DNA of 64,000 nucleotides, from NCBI RefSeq assembly GCF_030408795.1, contig NZ_CP047211.1, positions 62,001-126,000 of the forward strand, written 5' to 3'. A program made the translations under genes and the position numbers. The DNA is from Corynebacterium hansenii (lineage in GTDB: Bacteria > Actinomycetota > Actinomycetes > Mycobacteriales > Mycobacteriaceae). Positions 29,227 through 36,021 of the stretch are shown piece by piece. Every line of letters starts with the position of its first letter. Within the stretch, counting starts at the first letter, position 1. A model generated the notes under the pieces. The model searched no databases. It was not told the origin of the DNA and saw only the letters and a list, made by a program, of their open reading frames with translations.

Positions 29227-30120
29227 ATGACCTCCCGCAAGGCCCCGCAGATCCCCCCGTCGCCGCCGATCCGCCCCGGCGCCCCCGTCGTCGTCATGGC
29301 GGGCGGGGCGGGGGTTCCGGCGCGCAAGTGGGCGCCGGTCGTCGCGGAGCTTTCCGACGCCCGCGCCCCCGACGGCGGACCGTACCCGTACGTGATCGTC
29401 GATCGTCCCGGGCTGGGGCGGCGGCGCGCGTGGACCTTCGGCGACGTCCCGGATTTCGGCGACGAGGTCGGCCGCGTGGTCCACGATCTGCGCCGGTGCC
29501 GCGAGGAGGGGGCGTCGCCGGTGATTCTCGCGGTCCACTCGGCGGCCGGGTTCCTGGCGGAGGGCGCCGTGCGCGCCAATCCGGGCCTGGTGGACGGGGT
29601 GCTGCTCATCGACGTCTCCGTGGTCGAGGACGCCGGCCGCCCGTCGCCGGTGTTCGAGGCGGTGTCGCATGCGACCGGCCTGACGCTGGAACCGCTGGTG
29701 CGGTGGGCGTGGCCCCGTATGCGGCGCGGCGAGCTGTCGTCGATGCTGCTGGAAAACGCCGTGTTCTCCCGGTGGGCGCGCGATCTGCGGGACCTGCGGG
29801 CGGTGGATGCGGCGGTCGGCGACGCCGGCGGGTCCGGCCGCGTCCGCGCCGTCACGGCGGTCACGGACATCTTCGCCGTGCCGAAGCGGCGCCTGCGCGC
29901 GGGCGAGGATCCCGCGGCGGTCGCGGCGGCCGCCCGCGGGCGGGAGGCGCATCTGCGCGTGTGGGGCGAACTGGCGGGGGGCTCCCGAGACGGCGAAGAC
30001 GGGCCGGAAGTGGCTATCCTCGCGCCGTGCCCGCACATGGTCATGACCCATCGCCCCGCCGACGTCGTCGCGCAGATCTCCGCCCTCGTCGCGCGGACGT
30101 CTCCGCGCGCCCCGGCATGA
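29227..30120 (+). CDS. alpha/beta fold hydrolase downstream of lysX
   Basis: A 297-residue cytoplasmic alpha/beta hydrolase with no signal peptide. VMAGGAG is the oxyanion-loop region, AVHSAAGFL the nucleophile elbow (Ser in place), and CPHMVMTHRP the likely catalytic His. It starts 10 bases after the lysX stop and overlaps the next gene (ATGA), so the three form one operon. In other bacteria lysyl-phosphatidylglycerol made by MprF/LysX can be removed by dedicated hydrolases; a role of that kind here is only suggested by position. No recognisable subfamily beyond the fold. Confidence 0.72.
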   Translation: MTSRKAPQIPPSPPIRPGAPVVVMAGGAGVPARKWAPVVAELSDARAPDGGPYPYVIVDRPGLGRRRAWTFGDVPDFGDEVGRVVHDLRRCREEGASPVILAVHSAAGFLAEGAVRANPGLVDGVLLIDVSVVEDAGRPSPVFEAVSHATGLTLEPLVRWAWPRMRRGELSSMLLENAVFSRWARDLRDLRAVDAAVGDAGGSGRVRAVTAVTDIFAVPKRRLRAGEDPAAVAAAARGREAHLRVWGELAGGSRDGEDGPEVAILAPCPHMVMTHRPADVVAQISALVARTSPRAPA

Positions 30121-31046
30121 ACGGGCCGGGCACGCCGATGGTGGACCGGCGGACCGTCGTAAAGCTGCTCGGCCTGGCCGCCGCCGGCTTCGCGGTCGGG
30201 GGCGTGGCCACGTGCGACGGGCCGCGGGGCGTGTCCGAGAAGGACGCCGGGGCCGCCGGTGCGGTGCGGTACTCCTACGGGTGGCATGAGCGGCAGGTCG
30301 GGGACCTCTTCCTGCCCCAGGGGGCCAAACGCGACGGCGCCGGGCCGCTGCCGCTGGCCGTGATGATCCACGGCGGCGGCTGGTCGGGGTTCTCCACCGC
30401 CGCATCCACCGGGCACATGGCCGCCGACCTGGCGCGGCGCGGCATGGCCGTGTGGAACATCGAGTACCGCGGCAGCGGGCGCGGCGGCGGGTGGCCGCAC
30501 ACGTACGTCGACGTCGCCGCCGCGATGGACCACGTGCCCAAGCTGGCCGGGCAGGCCGACGTGGAGATCGACCTCGACCGCGTCACCGTCACCGGCGTCA
30601 GCGCCGGCGGCAACCTCGCGGCGTGGGCGGCGGGGCGGACGATGCTGCCGCCGGAGATCCCCGGTTCGCGGCCGAAGTTCCCCGTGCGCAACTGCGTGGC
30701 CATCTGCGGCGTGTACGACCTGGCCAAGGCGTTCCGGGCGGGCGACAAGCACATCGTCCCGCTGCTCGGCGGCCCGCCCGAGGCTTACCCCGACCGCTAC
30801 CGCGACGCTTCGCCCGTCTTCCACGTCGACCCCGGCGTGCGCATGTCCGTGCTGCACGGCCGCAACGATCGCACCGTCTCCTTCGAGCAGGCCACCGTCT
30901 ACGCCGACGCCGCCCGCGCCGCCGGCAACCCCGTCGATCTGCGGATCCTCCACGACGCCGACCACGGCTCCTGGGGCAAGATCCACGGAGCCCCGTGGGC
31001 GCTGGCGAAGAAGGCCATCGCCGGACAGCTGGGCCTGAGCGCGTAG
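30117..31046 (+). CDS. Tat-exported esterase, paralogue of 24514-25590
   Basis: A 309-residue exported esterase. DRRTVVKLLGLAAAGFAVGG is a twin-arginine-type signal; a cysteine follows (GGVATC), but the residue before it (Thr) is not ideal for a lipobox. Catalytic residues match its paralogue: MIHGGGW, GVSAGGN (Ser162), HGRND, DADHGSW. The ATG at 30117 overlaps the stop of the preceding hydrolase. A second ATG (30138) gives the same signal. Being the third gene of the lysX operon, an extracellular esterase acting on a lysylated or other surface lipid is a reasonable but unproven guess. Confidence 0.8.
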   Translation: MNGPGTPMVDRRTVVKLLGLAAAGFAVGGVATCDGPRGVSEKDAGAAGAVRYSYGWHERQVGDLFLPQGAKRDGAGPLPLAVMIHGGGWSGFSTAASTGHMAADLARRGMAVWNIEYRGSGRGGGWPHTYVDVAAAMDHVPKLAGQADVEIDLDRVTVTGVSAGGNLAAWAAGRTMLPPEIPGSRPKFPVRNCVAICGVYDLAKAFRAGDKHIVPLLGGPPEAYPDRYRDASPVFHVDPGVRMSVLHGRNDRTVSFEQATVYADAARAAGNPVDLRILHDADHGSWGKIHGAPWALAKKAIAGQLGLSA

Positions 31047-31087
31047 CGGCGCCTTGCCTGGCCCCGCCCGCGATTTAGGCTTTCCCC

Positions 31088-31750
31088 ATGACCGTCACCG
31101 CCTTCCTCGCACTGCTCGGCGTCTGGTTCGCGGCGATCTGCTCGCCGGGGCCGGATCTGCTGTGCCTGGTGCGCATCGCCACGCGGTCGCGGGCGCGGGG
31201 GCTGGCCGCCGCGGCGGGAATCGTCGCGGGCATCCTCGTGTGGCTGGTGCTGACGCTCGCCGGACTCGGCGCGCTGCTCGCCGCCGCGCCGTGGCTGCTG
31301 TCGGTTCTGCAGATCGCCGGCGGCGCGTACCTGCTGTGGCTCGGCTTCTCCGCGCTGCGGGCGGGCGTGCGCGCGTTGCGCGGCGGCGGGGCGCCGTCCC
31401 CGGACCCGCTTGACGACGCCCACGTCCCCGCCGAGCAGCGCCCCGGCCTGACCGGCGCATTCCTGCAGGGCCTGTTCACCAACCTGTCCAATCCGAAGGC
31501 CGTCATCTTCTTCGGTGCGGTGTTCACCAGGTTCATCGAGCCGGGCATGGGCTTCGGGCAGCAGGCGCTCATCGTGGCCGTCTTGGCGGCCTGCTCCATC
31601 GCGTGGTTCGGCGGTGTCGCCCGGGGCCTCGGCCACCCCGCATTCGCCGGGGCGCTGCACCGCGCCGGGCCGTGGATCGACGCCGTCTCCGGCGCCATTT
31701 TCCTGATCCTCGCCGTCGCCGTGATCGCCGAAGGCGCCGGCTCCCTCTGA
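31088..31750 (+). CDS. LysE/RhtB-family amino acid exporter
   Basis: A 220-residue, six-helix exporter of the LysE superfamily. The start FLALLGVWFAAICSPGPDLLCLVR and the central FLQGLFTNLSNPKAVIFFGAVFT block are diagnostic for RhtB/LysE translocators; substrates in the family are lysine, threonine, homoserine and others. The gene lies 41 bases after the lysX-linked esterase, but no LysG-type regulator is adjacent. Helices are broken by a charged loop ALRGGGAPSPDPLDDAHVP, whose DNA carries a GCTTNNCGACG word at 31408. Confidence 0.86.
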   Translation: MTVTAFLALLGVWFAAICSPGPDLLCLVRIATRSRARGLAAAAGIVAGILVWLVLTLAGLGALLAAAPWLLSVLQIAGGAYLLWLGFSALRAGVRALRGGGAPSPDPLDDAHVPAEQRPGLTGAFLQGLFTNLSNPKAVIFFGAVFTRFIEPGMGFGQQALIVAVLAACSIAWFGGVARGLGHPAFAGALHRAGPWIDAVSGAIFLILAVAVIAEGAGSL

Positions 31751-31942
31751 CGAAACCGGGCGGTTGCGGACCACGTGGGCGTCGTCAAGCACACCCCACC
31801 GCCCGCGCCCCGCCCGCCAACGCTGGTAGGAACGACGTCAGGCAGGTTGCGGCGGCGCCCCGCGCGCCACCGGCACCCCGCGAACGACGACACGGGCGGC
31901 CCCGCGGCCGCCGCACACGCACCACCAGCTGGAGGAACAATC

Positions 31943-32689
31943 ATGGGCAAGCCCGTCGCAGTAGTCACCGGCGCATCCTCGGGAATCGGCGCCGCCACAG
32001 CCGCCGCACTCGCCGCCGCGGGATACGAAGTCGTGCTCGGCGCGCGGCGCGCCGACAAACTCGCCGAGGTCGCCCGCCGCATCGGCGACGCCGGCGGAAC
32101 GGCGCGGGTCGTCGAACTCGACGTCACCGACCAAACCGCCGTCGACGCCCTCGCCGCCGAGGTCCAGTCATGCGACGTGCTGGTCAACAATGCCGGCGGC
32201 GCCCTGGGCATGGAATCCGTCGAAGACGCCGTCGAGGAAAAATGGCGCTGGATGTACGACGTCAACGTCCTGGGCACCCTCCGCGTCACCCGCGCCCTGC
32301 TGCCCGCGCTGAAGGCCGCGAAAGGCGCCGTGATCACCATCGGCTCCATCGCCGCCCGCCAGAACTACCCCGGCGGCGCCGGATACAACGCCGCCAAGCA
32401 CGGCGAACGCGCCCTGACCGAGGTGCTGCGCCAGGAGATCGCCGCCGACGGCGTCCGTGTCACCGAAATCGACCCCGGCCGCGTGCACACCGACTTCTCG
32501 CTCGTGCGCTTCGACGGAGACGCCGAGAAGGCCGGCCGCGTCTACGAGGGCGTCGAGTCGCTGACCGCCGAGGACGTCGCCGAAGTGATCACCTTCGTGG
32601 CCACCCGCCCCGCGCACGTCAACATCGACTTCCTGCAGATCACCCCCATCGACCAGGCCGGCAACGCCGCGCCGAAGCCGGTGAAGTAG
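31943..32689 (+). CDS. short-chain dehydrogenase (NADP-dependent, YdfG-like)
   Basis: A 248-residue SDR. Cofactor motif VVTGASSGIG (residues 8-17) with ARR after beta-2, which favours NADP; NNAGG; catalytic Ser in IGSIAA, and YNAAKHGERAL with Tyr and Lys. C-terminal TEIDPGRVHTDFSLVRFDGD resembles the YdfG group (3-hydroxy acid/serine dehydrogenase). The ATG is preceded by GGAGGA (31931-31936). The 192-base gap before it has no gene but holds one GCTTNNCGACG word at 31790. A second SDR follows directly. Confidence 0.86.
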   Translation: MGKPVAVVTGASSGIGAATAAALAAAGYEVVLGARRADKLAEVARRIGDAGGTARVVELDVTDQTAVDALAAEVQSCDVLVNNAGGALGMESVEDAVEEKWRWMYDVNVLGTLRVTRALLPALKAAKGAVITIGSIAARQNYPGGAGYNAAKHGERALTEVLRQEIAADGVRVTEIDPGRVHTDFSLVRFDGDAEKAGRVYEGVESLTAEDVAEVITFVATRPAHVNIDFLQITPIDQAGNAAPKPVK

Positions 32690-32691
32690 GC

Positions 32692-33570
32692 GTGGCGGGG
32701 AACGGGGAAGCCGGCGTGGGCGGCGGTGCGCGCGGTTCTGGCGGGGGAGAAAGTCTGCCCGTGGATGGCGACGCCGGCGTGGGCGGTGGTGCGATTGGCT
32801 CCGCTGTGGAGCGTGCGGGCGGCCGCCCGATTGCGCTGATCACCGGAGCGTCGCGGGGGATCGGCCGTGCGGTGGCGCTCGATCTCGGGCGCGACCATCA
32901 CGTCCTCGTCGGTGCGACGACCGCCGAAGGGGCGGAGGCCGTGGTGTCGGAGCTGCCCTCCGCCGAGGCGTTCGTCGCCGACCTGACGGACCCCGACCAA
33001 GTCGCCGCCGCCGTCGCGCGGGCGGGGCTCGACGGTGGTGGTGCAGGCGGCGGTGTCGGGGAGAACGGGGGCGGCGCGGCGGATGCGCCGGCGTCGCGGA
33101 AGCCGCGGCTCGACGTGTTGGTTCATTCGGCCGGGATATGGGCGAAGAGCACCGTCGCCGACGCCGACCGCGACGAATGGTCGAGGTTGCTGGACATCAA
33201 CGTCGTCGCCGTCGTCGACCTGACCCGCCGCTTGCTGCCGGCGCTCCGCGAGGGGCACGGCACGGTCGTGGCGATCAACTCGGGCTCCGGCTACAAGTCG
33301 GGGCCGGGCCTGGGCCTGTATTCGGCGTCGAAGTTCGCGTTGCGCGCCATAACCGACGCCCTGCGCGAAGAGGAGCGTGGCCGCGTGCGCGTCTCCTCCG
33401 TCCACCCGGGTCGCGTGGACACCGACATGCAGGTGCAGATCATGGGCGCCGACGGCTACGACGGCTCGAAGTACGTCCACGTCGACTCCATCGCCGCCGC
33501 CGTGCGGCTGTGCGTCGATGCGACGGATGACTGCATCGTGGAGGAAGTAACCGTCCGCCCGCGCAATTAA
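32692..33570 (+). CDS. short-chain dehydrogenase with Gly-rich inserts
   Basis: An SDR of up to 292 residues. LITGASRGIG is the cofactor motif, HSAGIW the NAG-like motif, INSGSGYKSG carries the catalytic Ser and YSASKFAL the Tyr/Lys pair. The start is uncertain: the GTG at 32692 (two bases after the preceding stop) gives a Gly-rich leader; GTG at 32761 has a better purine-rich stretch upstream and still precedes the fold. Inside, a Gly/Ala-rich insert LDGGGAGGGVGENGGGAAD interrupts the region before the NAG motif. Probably co-translated with the preceding SDR. Followed by palindrome C. Confidence 0.78.
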   Translation: MAGNGEAGVGGGARGSGGGESLPVDGDAGVGGGAIGSAVERAGGRPIALITGASRGIGRAVALDLGRDHHVLVGATTAEGAEAVVSELPSAEAFVADLTDPDQVAAAVARAGLDGGGAGGGVGENGGGAADAPASRKPRLDVLVHSAGIWAKSTVADADRDEWSRLLDINVVAVVDLTRRLLPALREGHGTVVAINSGSGYKSGPGLGLYSASKFALRAITDALREEERGRVRVSSVHPGRVDTDMQVQIMGADGYDGSKYVHVDSIAAAVRLCVDATDDCIVEEVTVRPRN

Positions 33571-33578
33571 AACTGCTC

Positions 33579-33646
33579 CAGATGCGCCAGTTCCAGGCAG
33601 ATGCGCCCGTTGCAACGGGTGTATTTGCCTGGAACTGGCGCATCTG
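33579..33646. repeat. palindrome C between convergent SDR and acyl-CoA ligase genes
   Basis: Perfect 21-base inverted arms begin CAGATGCGCCAGTTCCAGGC (33579) and end at 33646, enclosing a second perfect palindrome CCCGTTGCAACGGG (33607-33620). Its arm sequence differs from palindromes A and B, but its inner TGCAACGGGTG also occurs in the loop and inner arm of B. It is likely a bidirectional terminator or structured repeat. Confidence 0.8.
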
Positions 33647-33699
33647 CGGTGAGGGGTCGGGGAATGGCGGGGGTTTGGGCGGACACGGCCCGGAAATGG

Positions 33700-33739
33700 G
33701 CGACGGCCCCGCGGGACGTGGTGTCCGCGGGGCCGTCGC
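33700..33739. terminator. GC-rich hairpin ending with a GCTTTGCGACG word
   Basis: Fifteen-base arms GCGACGGCCCCGCGG (33700-33714) and its complement (33725-33739) with a 10-base loop. The right arm runs straight into CGTCGCAAAGC (33734-33744), the dispersed word. Position between convergent genes fits a terminator. Confidence 0.75.
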
Positions 33740-33935
33740 AAAGCTAGGTTGGCCTCGAATTTGAACCCGGCCATGAAACCGGGCCCGGCAACGAAGATTC
33801 GCCGCTCAGGTGTTGAATGCGCCCGGTACAGGGTGTGCCCGGCACCGAAACGGCTCGGGGCCCGCCCGTGAAGCCTCGCCGCTCAAGGCTGGTGCCCGGT
33901 GTCGGAAGTGCCCGGTGCCGGGCCTGCGCCGATTT

Positions 33936-35615
33936 TTACTCCGGCTCCGGAACCGGCAGCAGACGCGGGACGACCTTGCCGGTCGCGTTGCGCGGCAGAT
34001 CATCCACGAAGTGGATGTGCTCCGGCACCGAGTGCTCCGCGAGGTTCTCGCGGACGACCTGGCGCATCTCATCCGGATCCAGCGCGTTGCCCGCCTGGTT
34101 GTCCTTGCGGATCACGAACGTGTGCAGCTCGGCGAGCAGCGTCTTCGTGTTGTTCACGCCGATGGTGTGCAGATCCTCGACACCGTCGAGGGCGCCCAGG
34201 ACCTCGTCGACCTCGCGCGGGAAGGTGTTCTCGCCGCCCTTGATCACCATGTCGTCCGAACGGCCGCAAACGTAGAGGAAGCCGTCCTCGTCCATGCGGC
34301 CCAGGTCGCCGATCTCCAGCAGGCCGTCGACCGTGCGGAACTTGTCGCGCTGCGACGCCATGTAACCCGTGAACGCAAGCTCCTGGGCGGTGTGGATGCG
34401 GCCGATCTCGCCGGCCGGGACATCGTTGTCGTCGTCGTCGAGGATGCGGACGTGCGCGCCGATGGCGGGGCGGCCCGCCGAATCCGGGCGCTCCGCGAGC
34501 TCCGGGCCGGTGGCGATGGAGGTCAGGCCGGCCTCGGTCGAACCGTAGAAGTTGCAGACCACCGGGCCGAAACGCTTGGTCAGTGCGGTGACCAGCCACG
34601 CCGGGATGGCGTTGCCCGAGGAAATCATGAACTCGAACGGACCCGGGTTCGGGCGCGGGTTGGCCTCGAGCTCGTCATTGAGGATGCGGAGGAAGATCGC
34701 AGCCGACACCAGGCCGTTGACGCCGTACTTGTCGAACTGCTCCAGCGCGGCCTTCGGCTCGAACTGGCGCTGGGTGACCAGGGTCGCGCCGGTGACCATC
34801 GCGATGATGACGTTCGCCCAGCCCCAGGCGTGGAACATCGACGCGGACTGGTGGATGACCATGTTGCGGCGCCACGGAATGCGGTCCGCGATGGCGCCCA
34901 GGGTCGCCGGGGTCTTCGGCTCGTTGCGCAGCACGCCCTTCGGGATGCCCGTGGTGCCCGACGACATGATGATGATGCGGCCCTGCTTCGGGCGGGTCTC
35001 CAGCTCCGAGGTGCCGCCGGCGTCGATGAGATCCTGCATGAACAGGTAGTTCTCGGGGACCTCGGGGCGGTTGTCCTTGTCGAAGACGTGCGTGACCACG
35101 ACGGTGCAGTCGCCGATGTCCTCCGGCACGCGCTCGAGGAACTCCTCGTCGACGAAGAGGTAATCGATCTTGGTCTCGTTGAGGAGGCCGGAGATCTGGT
35201 GGGCCGAGGAGCCGATGTTCATGATCATGATCTCGGAGCCCAGCAGGCCCTTGACCGCCATCGGGATGATGATGCCGCGGCCGTTGCGGGCGATGATGCC
35301 GAAGCGGGACTCGGGGCCCATGCCGCGGTCCTTGAGCGCGCGGGCCAGCGCCCACACGTCGTCGCGCAGCTCGGCGTAAGTCAGCTCGCCCTCGTCGTCG
35401 ACGAGCGCGAGGCGGTCCGGGTAACGCTCGGCGCTCATGGTGATCAGGCCGCCGACCGCGAAGCGCCAGCGCCGGATGCAGTTGAGGCAGAACGGCGCGG
35501 TCTTCGGAGTCATGTAGAGGGCGCCCGTTTTGAGGAGGGGGCTCAGAGACTTCGCAACGGCCTTCACCTGGAACGGCAGCGGCAGCTTGGGTGCGGAGTT
35601 GATTTCGGCGGACAT
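33936..35615 (-). CDS. long-chain acyl-CoA ligase (AMP-forming)
   Basis: A 559-residue ANL-superfamily enzyme, probably a FadD-type fatty acyl-CoA or fatty acyl-AMP ligase. MSSGTTGIPKGV (about 215-226) is the P-loop, FYGSTEAG the A5-like motif, LLEIGDLGRMDEDGFLYVCGR the hinge region with the ATP-ribose Asp, and LPRNATGKVVPR carries the catalytic lysine. Start at the ATG complement of 35613-35615 with GGAGGAA seven bases upstream. Upstream lies a 15-base palindrome (35702-35716). Neighbouring acyl-CoA oxidase-like gene suggests a fatty-acid catabolic locus. Confidence 0.88.
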   Translation of the reverse strand: MSAEINSAPKLPLPFQVKAVAKSLSPLLKTGALYMTPKTAPFCLNCIRRWRFAVGGLITMSAERYPDRLALVDDEGELTYAELRDDVWALARALKDRGMGPESRFGIIARNGRGIIIPMAVKGLLGSEIMIMNIGSSAHQISGLLNETKIDYLFVDEEFLERVPEDIGDCTVVVTHVFDKDNRPEVPENYLFMQDLIDAGGTSELETRPKQGRIIIMSSGTTGIPKGVLRNEPKTPATLGAIADRIPWRRNMVIHQSASMFHAWGWANVIIAMVTGATLVTQRQFEPKAALEQFDKYGVNGLVSAAIFLRILNDELEANPRPNPGPFEFMISSGNAIPAWLVTALTKRFGPVVCNFYGSTEAGLTSIATGPELAERPDSAGRPAIGAHVRILDDDDNDVPAGEIGRIHTAQELAFTGYMASQRDKFRTVDGLLEIGDLGRMDEDGFLYVCGRSDDMVIKGGENTFPREVDEVLGALDGVEDLHTIGVNNTKTLLAELHTFVIRKDNQAGNALDPDEMRQVVRENLAEHSVPEHIHFVDDLPRNATGKVVPRLLPVPEPE

Positions 35616-35701
35616 TGTCTCTGTTCCTCCAAGGAGTTTGCGGGCTGGCCGCTTCGCGGGGAAACGGTGTTCTTCTGCGTGACGTGGCGGCGCGACGTGT
35701 T

Positions 35702-35716
35702 GTTTGAGAGTCAAAC
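35702..35716. promoter_or_regulatory. palindrome upstream of the acyl-CoA ligase, operator candidate
   Basis: GTTTGA-GAG-TCAAAC is a perfect 6-base inverted repeat about 87 bases upstream of the ligase start, in an AT-rich patch that could hold the promoter (on the minus strand TATTAGTTTGACTC). It suits a dimeric repressor such as a fatty-acid-responsive TetR protein; none is encoded nearby. The remaining gap 35717-36021 shows nothing gene-like. Confidence 0.45.
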
Positions 35717-36021
35717 TAATACGGATCCCGAACGAACCGCAAAAAGTGGCGCGTCGCACACGTGCTAGGTGTGTCATCTGAATTATGGGCTGGAATGTTA
35801 CGCCCCGATTACGGATTGGGCGCGATGGGGGTCCGACCGGGATCCCACTGGCCCCAGTCGTCACGTGGGTGCAGGTTAGTCCACCTGCGAAGGCCGGGCG
35901 ACGTATCCACCGAAATTTCCGTCACCCAACGCATCTGGCCCCTTGCCCCCGCATCGCCCCCGGTCCGCCCCCGATCCGCTCCCCGCCGCCGGTGCCCGCG
36001 CTCCGGCGGCGGGGGAGGGCA

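Larger units (their letters stand above)
33571..33935. other. intergenic region with two hairpins, no gene
   Basis: This 365-base gap lies between convergent genes. It contains palindrome C (33579-33646) and a terminator hairpin (33700-33739), annotated separately. The rest, 33745-33935, has a loosely repeated 'cgccgctcaagg/gtgcccggtrccg' pattern and no convincing reading frame. Confidence 0.6.

Noticed and set aside
25803..30986. Long minus-strand open frame opposite lysX and hydrolases
   Set aside because: Same artefact: no family motifs, and strong genes on the other strand.
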